NCBI RefSeq assembly: GCF_004349105.1
Contig: NZ_SMLB01000021.1
Span: 1 to 64,000 of the forward strand
Direction: 5' to 3'
Origin: Jiangella aurantiaca
Lineage (GTDB): Bacteria > Actinomycetota > Actinomycetes > Jiangellales > Jiangellaceae
Length of the DNA: 64,000 nucleotides
The translations under genes were made by a program, and so were the position numbers. The notes under the pieces are model-generated. The model was not told where the DNA came from and did no database searches. It saw nothing but the letters and a program-made list of their open reading frames with translations. Shown here one piece after another: positions 28,755 to 36,771 of the stretch (position 1 is its first letter; each line of letters begins with the position of its first letter).

Positions 28755-29458
28755 GCCGTCACCCCCAGCAGCCGGCGCAGGTTCCCGCCCACCACCAGCG
28801 CACGCTCCGACTCCGTCAGCCCGGCCGCGGCCAGCCGATCCACCACGGCCGCCGCCTCGAACCAGCCGGGCCGGCTGCCGAACACCAGCCGCTCCGCCCC
28901 GACCGACGACACCACGACCTCCCAGCCGTCGACGTCGCCGAGCAGCCGGGTCGACGTGTGAAAGCCGGGCTCGTCGCGGGCCAGCAGCACGAAGTCCCCC
29001 AGGTGGTAGAAGTGCGCGTCGACGAAGACGACCACCGCACCCAGCCCGGCCAGCGCGGGCCCGACGACCCGGACGTCGCCCTCGGCCAGCAGCACCAGCC
29101 CGGCCGACGCCGCCGCCCGGGCCACCGCGCGCAGGCCGGGCGCCGTCGCCGGAACACCCTGCCGGTCCGGCGCGATCCGCACGGCCCGCACGCCCAGCGC
29201 CGAAGCCCGCGACACCTCCGCCAGCGCGGTCAGTGGGTCGCGCAGGTCCACCCCGGCCGCCGCCCACCAGCCGTGCAGCGCCGCGACCTCACGGGCCTCG
29301 TCGTTGCCGCTCGGCGCGTCGAACAGGAGCGCCCGCAGCGACGTCACCAGCCCGCCGCCGATCCCCAGCCCGGCCAGCGAAGCGGCCAGCGCCGCGCCGT
29401 CCACTCGCGCCCCGCTCGCGATGTCCCGGCCGATCAGCAGGTCACAATCGAGGATCAC
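28751..29458 (-). CDS. Degenerate amidohydrolase paralog (metal ligands lost), operon 1
   Basis: A 235-residue protein with the length and strand pattern of amidohydrolase_2 proteins and the closing element LVVGGNLRRLLG (canonical: NAxRLLG). The HxH motif is replaced by ILDCDLLIG, the barrel-His position reads LLAEGDVR, and the usual FGSD reads VFGSRPG, so the metal site should be absent. It is translated between a DegT gene and the intact hydrolase with 4-bp overlaps on both sides. A regulatory or structural partner role is inferred; it is not a decayed gene, because the frame is intact and the same pairing recurs at 36.8 kb. Confidence 0.72.
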   Translation of the reverse strand: MILDCDLLIGRDIASGARVDGAALAASLAGLGIGGGLVTSLRALLFDAPSGNDEAREVAALHGWWAAAGVDLRDPLTALAEVSRASALGVRAVRIAPDRQGVPATAPGLRAVARAAASAGLVLLAEGDVRVVGPALAGLGAVVVFVDAHFYHLGDFVLLARDEPGFHTSTRLLGDVDGWEVVVSSVGAERLVFGSRPGWFEAAAVVDRLAAAGLTESERALVVGGNLRRLLGVTA

Positions 29459-30690
29459 GACGCCACCAGCGCGGTGTGCACCTTCGTGACGGCGGCGACG
29501 ATGTCGTCGACGTCGTCCTCGGAGTAGTTCTCGTTCCACGGCACCACCACGAGCCGCCGGTAGACGAGGTCTTCGGCGACCGGGCAGAGCCCGTCCGGGT
29601 ACTCGGCCCGGCCGCGCAGCGGGTAGCCGGACGAACCGTACGTCAGCGGCTGACGCAGCACCGGCTCGGCGTAGAGCGGCCGCGCGAGGTAGCCACCCAG
29701 CGCCGGGACGCCCTCGGCCGTCAGCGCCGCCGCGTACCGCCGCAGCCCGGCCTCGTCCAGGCCGTCGACCAGCAGCGGGAAGTACCAGTAGACGTGGTCG
29801 CCGTCGTCGGGCGGCAGGCCCAGCCCGGGCAGCCCGGCCACGCCGCCGGCGAACGCCGCCGCGCCGGCCCGCCGGCGAGCCACGACGGCGGGCAGCTTGC
29901 GCAACTGCTCGCGGGCGACCGCGCCGACCAACTCGGTCATCCGGTAGTTCAGCGCGAACGACAGGTAGGCGCGCTCGCCGGTCTCGCGCGGCCAGCCCTT
30001 GTCGGCGAACCGGCGCAGCCGCAGCGCCAACTCGGGGTCGTCGGTGGTGACCAGGCCGCCGTCGCCCGTGGTGATGTGCTTGTACTGCTGCAGGCTGAAG
30101 CAGCCCAGCTGGCCGACGGCACCGGCCAGCGGCCCGCCGGGACGCACCGGCGCGAGGTAGGCCTGGGCGCAGTCCTCGATCAGGAGGATGCCGGCGCGGT
30201 CGGTCAGCTCGCGCAGCCGCGCGACGGGTGCCGGCTTGCCGAACAGGTGGACGGCGACGACGGCGCGCGTGCGCGGGCCGATCAGGGCGGCGACGGCGTC
30301 CGGGTCGAGGTTGCCGGTTCCAGGTTCGACGTCGGCGAAGACCGGGACCGCGTTCTGCGCGATGATGGGCGTGACCGAGCCCATGTCGGAGATCGGCGGG
30401 ACGATGATCTCGTCGCCGGGCTCCGGGTCGACGGCGGCGACCGCCAGGTGTACCGCGGCCGTGCCGCTGCTGCACGCCACCGCGTACCGGGCGCCGATGA
30501 GCGCGGCGAACTCCTCGGTCAGGGCCGCCACCTCGGTCCCCCACACGCTGGACAGCATGCCGCTGCGCAACACGCGCAGGACGGCGGCCTCCTCCTCCGG
30601 GCCGATGGTCCGCCCGCTCGCCTCCAAGGCCGACGGCAACGGCCGCCCGGCCCGTACTGGCGTCCCGCCGTGGATGGCCAGCGTCCGCAC
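29455..30690 (-). CDS. DegT/DnrJ/EryC1/StrS-family PLP enzyme, operon 1
   Basis: A 411-residue sugar-aminotransferase-type PLP protein. Cofactor and active-site segments are ACSSGTAAVHLA, IEDCAQAYLA (PLP aspartate) and the Schiff-base lysine in FSLQQYKHITTGDGG. The C-terminal domain ends near PWNENYSEDDVDDI. Members transaminate keto sugars or inosose, or dehydrate them. I prefer the GTG at 30690 (AGGAG five bases upstream, followed by the typical TLAIHGGTPVR start) over upstream ATGs that crowd the operator. First gene of a unit with two amidohydrolase paralogs. Confidence 0.85.
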   Translation of the reverse strand: MRTLAIHGGTPVRAGRPLPSALEASGRTIGPEEEAAVLRVLRSGMLSSVWGTEVAALTEEFAALIGARYAVACSSGTAAVHLAVAAVDPEPGDEIIVPPISDMGSVTPIIAQNAVPVFADVEPGTGNLDPDAVAALIGPRTRAVVAVHLFGKPAPVARLRELTDRAGILLIEDCAQAYLAPVRPGGPLAGAVGQLGCFSLQQYKHITTGDGGLVTTDDPELALRLRRFADKGWPRETGERAYLSFALNYRMTELVGAVAREQLRKLPAVVARRRAGAAAFAGGVAGLPGLGLPPDDGDHVYWYFPLLVDGLDEAGLRRYAAALTAEGVPALGGYLARPLYAEPVLRQPLTYGSSGYPLRGRAEYPDGLCPVAEDLVYRRLVVVPWNENYSEDDVDDIVAAVTKVHTALVAS

Positions 30691-30724
30691 TGCCTCTCCT
30701 GCTTCCTCTCGGTTGACCGTCATC

Positions 30725-30744
30725 GTATCGGCCTGGCCCGAAAT
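30725..30744. promoter_or_regulatory. Shared operator, site 3 (DegT operon / regulator promoter)
   Basis: GTATCGGCCTGGCCCGAAAT, the only copy in the 80-bp region between the DegT operon (34 bp away) and the regulator ATG (26 bp away). Its position is what autoregulation by the adjacent regulator would require. Confidence 0.82.
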
Positions 30745-30770
30745 CTGGACCAAGTGGCTACAGTTGTCGC

Positions 30771-31997
30771 ATGGACACCTCGATCGGCGTGGTCGGCCCG
30801 CACGACCTGGTCGACAGCGTCGCGACGGTCTGCGAAGAGCAGCCCGGGGTGCGGGTGCACCGGTTCGACTACGACCACGAGACCCAGGCCACCGCCATGG
30901 TGACCACCCACGCGTCGGGCGTCGACGCCTGGCTGTTCACCGGCATCGTGCCCTACACCATCGCGCACGACGCGCTGACGCGCCCGGCCGCGTTCGTCGA
31001 CTACAGCGGGGCGACGCTGCTCGAGGCCCTGGTGCGGCTGCTGCGCGACGGCCACGACGTCACCCGGCTCTCGGTCGACACCCTCGACGCCGCACAGGTG
31101 CAGGGCACCCTGCGGGACGCCGGGGTGCCGGTCGACGACGTGCGCACGCTGCCCTACCGGCCGGGTGCCACTGCCGCCGACTTCGCCGCGTTCCACCGCC
31201 GGCACGCGGCCCGTCACGAGAACACCGTCGCCGTCACGTGCCTGGCATCGGTGCACGACGAGCTCAGCGGCGAGCTGCCGGTGTTCCGGCTGGCGCCGTC
31301 GCGGCAGTCGGTGCGTGCGGCGCTGCGCCAGCTGCTGCTGTCGGCGACCAGCCAGATCCAGGAGGACGCGCAGGTCGCGCTCGGCCTGGTCGAGATCTCC
31401 CCCACCTCTGAGCTGGAGGACTTGGCCCGCGAGGTCGGCCTGCTCGGCGGCTCGCTGTCGCAGTACTCCGAGACGCTGTCGCTGATCGTGACTACCCGCG
31501 GGCCGCTGCACGACGCCTCGCGCGGGTTCACCGCGCTGCCGTTGCTGCACCGTCTCGGGCAGCGCCACGACGTCGTGCGCATCGGGTTCGGCATCGGGCA
31601 CAGCGGCGCCGAGGCCGAGCGGCTGGCCCGCCGGGCGCTGGCCCGGGCCCGCAGCCACGGCGACGTCGCCGCCGTGGTGTCGTCGCGCAACGACGTCGAC
31701 ATCCTGCTCGAGACGGTCGCGCCGGCCGAGGCGCCGAAGGCAGACCAGAGCCGGGCCGTCGTCGCCAGCCGGGTCGGCCTCTCGGTCGGCACCCTCGACC
31801 GCCTTCGCGAGATCACCTCCACCAGCGCCGACCGCCCGCTCACCACGCGCGACATCGCCGATGGGCTCGGCGTGCAGCTGCGGACGGCACGCCGCATCCT
31901 GCAGCGGCTGGAGCTCGCGGGGTGCGCGGAGCGGTCGGGCAGCCTGGAGTCCGGGACGATCGGGCGGCCATTGACGCTGTACCGCATCACCCTCTGA
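30771..31997 (+). CDS. Three-domain transcriptional regulator: sensor-like N-domain, GGDEF-like domain, C-terminal winged HTH
   Basis: A 408-residue protein. Residues 1 to about 200 form an alpha/beta domain resembling PrpR_N or periplasmic-binding sensor folds (IGVVGPHDLVDSV). Residues about 260-325 hold VVRIGFGIGHSGAEAERLARRAL, the pattern of a degenerate cyclase-like domain with no GGDEF signature. Residues about 335-408 hold a winged helix (TTRDIADGLGVQLRTARRILQRLELAG). TACAGT precedes the ATG with no Shine-Dalgarno, suggesting a leaderless mRNA. It is the only regulator inside 18-49 kb and the best candidate to bind the seven shared operators. It converges with the aldolase gene, overlapping by 11 bp. 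Confidence 0.78.
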   Translation: MDTSIGVVGPHDLVDSVATVCEEQPGVRVHRFDYDHETQATAMVTTHASGVDAWLFTGIVPYTIAHDALTRPAAFVDYSGATLLEALVRLLRDGHDVTRLSVDTLDAAQVQGTLRDAGVPVDDVRTLPYRPGATAADFAAFHRRHAARHENTVAVTCLASVHDELSGELPVFRLAPSRQSVRAALRQLLLSATSQIQEDAQVALGLVEISPTSELEDLAREVGLLGGSLSQYSETLSLIVTTRGPLHDASRGFTALPLLHRLGQRHDVVRIGFGIGHSGAEAERLARRALARARSHGDVAAVVSSRNDVDILLETVAPAEAPKADQSRAVVASRVGLSVGTLDRLREITSTSADRPLTTRDIADGLGVQLRTARRILQRLELAGCAERSGSLESGTIGRPLTLYRITL

Positions 31998-33033
31998 GCC
32001 AGCGGTCCAGCCGCTCGGCGATGAAGTCGTCGTCGCGCAGCTGTGGGTACGCGGCCCAGATGCGGTCGATCTCGGCCAGCTGGCCGGGCGAGAGCACCTC
32101 GTCCTCGTCCAGGCACCACAGTCCGGTCAGCAGGCCCTGGCGGCGCAGCACCTCGTGGATGCCGGGCACGCAGCCGTGGAACGCGTGCGCGGCGTCGAAG
32201 ATCGCCGCGTTGGCGTCGGTGAGGACGGGGTTCAGCGCGAGCAGCTCGCGCAGCGCCACGTCGTCACCGGCCCGAGCCCGGCCGGCCGTGGCGAGGACAT
32301 CCACCGCGCCGCGCACCCACACCGCCCACTGCCCGAGCAGGCCGCCGACCACCTCGACCCGCTGGCCGCCGACGTCGTACGTCGTGAGCAGGTCCATGAC
32401 GATGTGGTCGTCGTTACCGGTGTACAGGGCGATGTCGCCGACCCGGCCGGATTCGGCGAGGCCGTGCACGACCTCCAGCGTCGCGTACCGGTCGAACGGC
32501 GCGATCTTGACGCCGGCGACCGCGGGCTGCTCGCCCAGCCGCCGCCAGAAGTCGCGGCCGAGCACCCGGCCCCCGACCGCGGGCTGCAGGTAGAAGCCGA
32601 TGACCGGGATGACCTCGCCGACGGCGCGGGCGCGGTCGAGCAGCTCGTCCTCGGTGGCGCCGCCGGTGCCGTACGGCGTCAGCAGAGCGAGGTCGTAGCC
32701 CAGGTCGCGGGCCAGCTCGGCCTCCGTGACCGCCTGCTGGGTCGGCCCGACGATGCCGGCCACCAGCACGGGCGCGCGGTCCGGGTACTCGCCGGCGGTC
32801 TCGGCGGCCAGCTCCAGCACCGGGGCGAGCAGGCCCCGGCCGGGCTCGTGCACGGCGAACTGGGTGGTGTGCACGGCGACCGCCAGGCCGCTGGCGCCGG
32901 CCTCGACGTAGTACCGCGACAGCGCCCGCTGCCGCCGCTCGTCCAGCTTGCGGTCTTCGTCGATGGCGAGCGGGTGCGCCGGGATCACGCCGCCGGCGCG
33001 GAACCGGCGGAGGGGACCATCGGTCGTCGGCAT
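31987..33033 (-). CDS. DHDPS/NAL-family aldolase-like protein, copy 2
   Basis: A 348-residue TIM-barrel protein. The expected tyrosine and Schiff-base lysine are in IGFYLQPAVGG and VAGVKIAPFDRY. It differs clearly from copy 1: the N-terminal part (GGVIPAHPLAIDEDRKLD) and the long C-terminal extension (AFHGCVPGIHEVLRRQG) match a subgroup often seen in sugar-catabolism clusters. The ATG at 33033 overlaps the stop of the epimerase-like gene by one base, and the pair is under operator site 5. The overlap with the convergent regulator gene is 11 bp. Confidence 0.82.
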   Translation of the reverse strand: MPTTDGPLRRFRAGGVIPAHPLAIDEDRKLDERRQRALSRYYVEAGASGLAVAVHTTQFAVHEPGRGLLAPVLELAAETAGEYPDRAPVLVAGIVGPTQQAVTEAELARDLGYDLALLTPYGTGGATEDELLDRARAVGEVIPVIGFYLQPAVGGRVLGRDFWRRLGEQPAVAGVKIAPFDRYATLEVVHGLAESGRVGDIALYTGNDDHIVMDLLTTYDVGGQRVEVVGGLLGQWAVWVRGAVDVLATAGRARAGDDVALRELLALNPVLTDANAAIFDAAHAFHGCVPGIHEVLRRQGLLTGLWCLDEDEVLSPGQLAEIDRIWAAYPQLRDDDFIAERLDRWLRG

Positions 33034-34049
33034 CAGAACTTCCCGTCGCGTCGCTGGAACTTCGTCGGCTTGCCCAGGGTCGGCAGACCGGCCCGGATCC
33101 AGTGCGCCGTCGCTTCCACCAGCTCGGGCACGGTCACGTCCGGGTAGCCGAACAGCCCGTGGCAGCGCTGCGCGTTGGCCAGCAGCGCCGTCGGCGCCTC
33201 CTCGCCGGTGAACGTCACCGGCTTGTCCAGCGCCGCGGACAGGTCCGTCACCAGCCGGCGCACGCCCAGCGTCTCGGGGCCGGTGACGTTCAACAGCAGC
33301 GGCGGGGCGGACGCATGCAGCAGCGCCCGCAGCGTCACCTCGTTCGCGTAGCCCTGCCAGACCAGGTTGAGGCTGCCCATCGTGACGTCGACGGGCTCGC
33401 CCGCCTCGATCGCCTGCGCGAGGTCGACCAGCACGCCGTAGCGCATCTCCACCGCGTAGTTGAGCCGGATGATCGCCATCGGTGTGCCGTCGCGCTGCGA
33501 CGCGGCCTGCAGCACCCGCTCGCGGCCGAGGCAGGACATCGCGTACTCCCCGATCGGCCCGGGCAGGGTGTCCTCGGTGGCGCCGCCGCTGCCGACGTCG
33601 ACGAGCGGGTACACGTTGCCGGTCGAGAGCGCGCTGATGCGGCTGCCGGCGTAGCGCCGGGCGACGCGGCCGGGCAGGTAGACGTTGGTCTCCCAGGTTC
33701 CGGCCTGGTTGCCCTCGGTGCCGAACTTCGCGCCCACCAGGTACACGACGTTCGCGGCGTCGGGCAGCGCGGACAGGGCGTCGTCGTCGGCGACGTCGGC
33801 CGCCACGACCTCCGCGCCGGTCGCCTCCATGGCCTCGCGCGCGCCGGGCGCGCTGTACCGGGACACCGCGACGACGCGGGCACCGGTGCCGGCCGCCTCG
33901 ATGCCCCGCACGGCCAGCCTGACCAGGCTCACGCCCAGCTTGCCGCTCGCACCGAGCACGACCAGGTCGCCGTCGAGCCGGCGCAGGTCCTCCACCAGCT
34001 CCGGCCGTGGCCGCGATAGTCGCTCGTCGAGCTCGTCGATGCTCCGCAC
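33033..34049 (-). CDS. NAD(P)-dependent epimerase/dehydrogenase with altered catalytic motif
   Basis: A 338-residue extended-SDR protein. The Rossmann loop is VVLGASGKLGVSLV and the mid-protein segment is ISALSTGNVYPL. The catalytic YxxxK reads GEYAMSCLGRE, with Cys in the lysine position, so classical SDR chemistry is doubtful. I start it at the GTG at 34049, six bases after GGAGG; a GTG two codons earlier would abut the ribosome-binding site. The operator then lies 22 bp upstream, the same distance as at site 1. It is co-transcribed with aldolase copy 2. Confidence 0.8.
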   Translation of the reverse strand: MRSIDELDERLSRPRPELVEDLRRLDGDLVVLGASGKLGVSLVRLAVRGIEAAGTGARVVAVSRYSAPGAREAMEATGAEVVAADVADDDALSALPDAANVVYLVGAKFGTEGNQAGTWETNVYLPGRVARRYAGSRISALSTGNVYPLVDVGSGGATEDTLPGPIGEYAMSCLGRERVLQAASQRDGTPMAIIRLNYAVEMRYGVLVDLAQAIEAGEPVDVTMGSLNLVWQGYANEVTLRALLHASAPPLLLNVTGPETLGVRRLVTDLSAALDKPVTFTGEEAPTALLANAQRCHGLFGYPDVTVPELVEATAHWIRAGLPTLGKPTKFQRRDGKF

Positions 34050-34071
34050 GCGCACCCTCCATCATTCGGTA

Positions 34072-34091
34072 CTTACGGTCCAGACCGTAAT
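34072..34091. promoter_or_regulatory. Shared operator, site 5 region copy (upstream of epimerase-aldolase unit)
   Basis: CTTACGGTCCAGACCGTAAT contains a perfect 8+2+8 palindrome (TTACGGTC-CA-GACCGTAA) and is the most symmetric of the seven copies. It lies 22 bp before the GTG at 34049. There is no gene to its right for about 440 bp. Confidence 0.85.
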
Positions 34092-34242
34092 TTGCGAGAC
34101 GTGAACATGTCAAGGGTGCTGGACGCGATGCTGTCAAGGCGCGCAATCCTGCCGTGAAGAGGCAGTAACGCGTGTGTGCCGGTCGTCGGGGTGGTGGCGT
34201 TCGCCGTCCTTCTTGCGTGGACGATCGTGCGTCACCTGCGAT

Positions 34243-34334
34243 GCGGATACCTCACTCGCCTGAGGGCCGCACACCGTGGGCCCGGGTCCCCATAACGGCC
34301 CCGACGCGGGTGATGTGTCGCCCGCGCGAGTGCC
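34243..34334. repeat. Terminal-inverted-repeat element, family C copy 2 (opposite orientation)
   Basis: GGAtACCTCACTCGCCTGAGG and the right end GGTGATGTGTCGCCCGC match the complement of copy 1 almost base for base; the middle is diverged. Its own ends pair as imperfect inverted repeats. The gap 34092-34530 has no supported gene; apart from this element I see only a 9-bp inverted repeat (GCATCACCA at 34456-34464 with 34497-34505). Confidence 0.75.
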
Positions 34335-34530
34335 GCCACGTTCACGGGCCGAGAGCTCGGCGCTTCCCGGCGGCGGTGTGAGGTCGCCGGCCCGCCGCGG
34401 CGTCCACGTGGTGAGATTTCGCCGCGATCCGGGGCACGTCACTACGTTTCCTGGAGCATCACCACGCCTGCAATCGTGTCGAGGCTCGGGTAATCCTGGT
34501 GATGCAGGGCCGAGCGGGACCGGGAGGCGA

Positions 34531-34668
34531 CTACTCGGCGGCCAGACCGCCTCCGAAGACGATGGCGAACCCCACCGCGAAACCCGCGGCGGAATGGTCG
34601 AAGATCAGGGCCAGCACCAGGCCCAGTCCGAACGCGACCATGAACCTCTTTGCCAGCTTCTGACCCAT
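34531..34668 (-). CDS. Small single-pass membrane protein, 45 residues
   Basis: The ATG at 34668 has GGGAG five bases upstream. The product begins with a basic GQKLAKRF stretch followed by a glycine-rich hydrophobic segment (MVAFGLGLVLALIF and AAGFAVGFAIVFGGGLAAE). It belongs to no family I recognise, though similar tiny glycine-zipper membrane proteins are common in actinobacteria. It lies alone between the repeat element and the DegT gene and has no copy of the shared operator. Confidence 0.5.
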   Translation of the reverse strand: MGQKLAKRFMVAFGLGLVLALIFDHSAAGFAVGFAIVFGGGLAAE

Positions 34669-34795
34669 CGCCACTCCCTGCAGTGGTGGGGACAACGCTG
34701 GTTCCATGATCGGCCCGACCGCCCCGTGCGGCGCAAGCGAAAGTCTCACATTGAGGGATGACGCCCGGAGGTTCGTCCGGGTGTGTCGCGGTACG

Positions 34796-35974
34796 TCACC
34801 TGCGCGGGAACGCCCGCCCGTCGCCGAAGACCCGCCCGACGGCGGTCACGACGTCGTCCGCGCCGTCCGGTCCGGCCATGAGCATGGGCTGGCGCAGCCA
34901 GAACACCGTCGCGGCGGCCGCCTCGGTGCCCGGGGCCGGCAGCGCTCGCGCCTGCCCCTGGAGCGCGGGCAGGGCGGCCAGCGGTGGATAGCCGTCGTCC
35001 ACAGGGACGCCCTCGGCGGCCAGCGCCCGCGAGACCCAGGCGCGGTCCACGCCCGGCGCCGCCCGCAGCATCAGCAGGTGCCGCGAGTCAACGGTGGTGC
35101 CCGGCGGCTGCGGCACCACCTCGACCGGCCCGTCCGCCGCCGCCAGGCCGTCCGTCACCCGCCGCGCGAACGCGTCGCGGGCGCCGACCTCGTCGTCCAG
35201 GCGGTCCAGCCACGGCAGCAGCAGCGCCGCCTGCAGCTCCGTCATGCGCAGGTTCCAGCCGACCTCCGCGTGGTGGTACCAGGCGCCGTCGCGGACCCGG
35301 CCGACGTTGCAGGCCGACCAGGCGCGGGCGGCGAGGTCGTCGTCGTCGGTGACGATCAGGCCGCCCTCGCCGGCGGTCATCGCTTTGCTGGACTGGAAGC
35401 TGAACGTGCCGGCCGTCCCGTGCGCGCCGACCGGCCGGCCGCGGTAGGAGGCGCCGTGCGCCTGGGCGCTGTCCTCGACGACGGCCAGGCCGTGCTCGGC
35501 GGCGAGCGCGAGCAGCTCGTCCAGCGGGGCCGGGCTGCCGGCCAGGTGGACCGGCATGACGGCGCGCGTGCGCGGGCTCAGCGCCGGCCGGACGGTGTCC
35601 GCCGTCAGGTGCAGATGGACGGGGTCGACGTCGGCGACCACCGGCACCGCGCCGAGCAGCAGCACCGCCGTCGCGCACGCGACGAACGTGTACGCCGGGA
35701 CCACCACCTCGTCGCCCGGCCGGACGCCTGCGGCGCGCAGCGCGATGAACAGCGCCAGCGTCCCGTTCGTCAGCACGATGCCGTGCTTCGCGCCATGCCG
35801 GTGGGCGAACTCCGTGGCCAGCCGCTCGCACAGCGGCCCGGACGTCGCGCCCCAGTGGCCGCTGTCGACCACCTCCGCCAGCAGTTTGCGCTGCGCCTCC
35901 GATGCGGGCGGTGGCCAGGCCGGCCAGGTGGCGCGGCGCGTGGGCTCGCCGCCGTCGATCGCGAGTGTCGTCAT
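34796..35974 (-). CDS. DegT/DnrJ/EryC1/StrS-family PLP enzyme, operon 2
   Basis: A 392-residue paralog of the enzyme at 29455. It begins TLAIDGGEPTRRATWPAWP, has LTNGTLALFIALRA, the PLP aspartate in VVEDSAQAHGASY and the Schiff-base lysine in FSFQSSKAMTAGEGG. The ATG at 35974 follows GGAGACGCC and overlaps the upstream amidohydrolase stop by 4 bp. It is the last gene of the six-gene importer operon, whereas its paralog is first in its own operon. A keto-sugar or inosose aminotransferase role is the family expectation. Confidence 0.86.
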   Translation of the reverse strand: MTTLAIDGGEPTRRATWPAWPPPASEAQRKLLAEVVDSGHWGATSGPLCERLATEFAHRHGAKHGIVLTNGTLALFIALRAAGVRPGDEVVVPAYTFVACATAVLLLGAVPVVADVDPVHLHLTADTVRPALSPRTRAVMPVHLAGSPAPLDELLALAAEHGLAVVEDSAQAHGASYRGRPVGAHGTAGTFSFQSSKAMTAGEGGLIVTDDDDLAARAWSACNVGRVRDGAWYHHAEVGWNLRMTELQAALLLPWLDRLDDEVGARDAFARRVTDGLAAADGPVEVVPQPPGTTVDSRHLLMLRAAPGVDRAWVSRALAAEGVPVDDGYPPLAALPALQGQARALPAPGTEAAAATVFWLRQPMLMAGPDGADDVVTAVGRVFGDGRAFPRR

Positions 35975-36771
35975 GGCGTCTCCTGCGAGGCGATGGTGAG
36001 GCGCCGGCCGAGCAGCCGGGCGGCGTTGCCGCCCAGGACGAGCGCGCGGTCGGCGTCGGACAGCCGGGCGTGCCGGACCTTGCCCAGGCCCAGCCGCGGG
36101 TCGAGGAAGCACGCGTCGGTGCCGAACAGCACGCGGTCGGCGCCCGCGACCGCGACCAGACGCTCCAGCCAGCGGGTGGTGAGCCGGGAGCCGCAGATCT
36201 CCAGGTACAGGTTGGGGTGTGCGGCGGCCAGCCGGGCCGCACGGTCGAAGCCGTCCTGCCAGAGGCCGGCGTGCCCGACCAGCACCGGCAGCGTCGAGTG
36301 CCGGCGGGCCACCTCCGCGAGGTCGCCGGGGTCGGAGTACGGCGATCGCGTCTGCCCGTGCGACAGCACCGGGACGCCGGCCGCGGCGGCCAGCTCGAGC
36401 AGCGGCTCGTACCGCGGGTCGGTGACGGCGCACTCGTGCGTGTCCGGGTGCAGCTTCAGGCCCCAGACGCCGGGCCGCTCCAGCTGGTCGCGCAGCGGCG
36501 CGACGGCGTCCGGCCGGTGCGGGTCGGCGACCAGCCAGACCCCGATGCGGCCCGGGTACCGCTCGGCCTCGGCCAGCGCCAGCTCGTTGCCCGCCGCGGC
36601 GTCCCGGCCGACGGCGACCAGGTGCGACACCCCGACGACGTCGATGCCGATCTCGGTGTTGACGTCCACCAGCCAGGTCGCGTCCGGCTCCGGCACGAAG
36701 AAATCGGCCCAGCCGCCCACGTGGCCGTGCGCGTCGATCACCGGGCCTCTGACATCAGTCGTTCGGCTCAC
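35971..36771 (-). CDS. Amidohydrolase_2-type metal-dependent hydrolase, canonical, operon 2
   Basis: A 266-residue TIM-barrel hydrolase with intact metal positions: VIDAHGHVGG (HxH, His15 and His17), WGLKLHPDTHEC, VLSHGQTR, VLVGHAGL and VLFGTDAC. It is the closest match in plan to the hydrolase at 28020. The GTG at 36771 overlaps the stop of a degenerate paralog, and its own stop overlaps the DegT start. This is the same trio as in operon 1, here joined to an ABC importer, so the trio likely works on what the importer brings in. Confidence 0.84.
   Translation of the reverse strand: MSRTTDVRGPVIDAHGHVGGWADFFVPEPDATWLVDVNTEIGIDVVGVSHLVAVGRDAAAGNELALAEAERYPGRIGVWLVADPHRPDAVAPLRDQLERPGVWGLKLHPDTHECAVTDPRYEPLLELAAAAGVPVLSHGQTRSPYSDPGDLAEVARRHSTLPVLVGHAGLWQDGFDRAARLAAAHPNLYLEICGSRLTTRWLERLVAVAGADRVLFGTDACFLDPRLGLGKVRHARLSDADRALVLGGNAARLLGRRLTIASQETP

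Noticed and set aside
34134-34442. Minus-strand 102-codon frame in the 34.1-34.5 kb gap
   Set aside because: Low-complexity, covers repeat C copy 2, and lacks any start signal.
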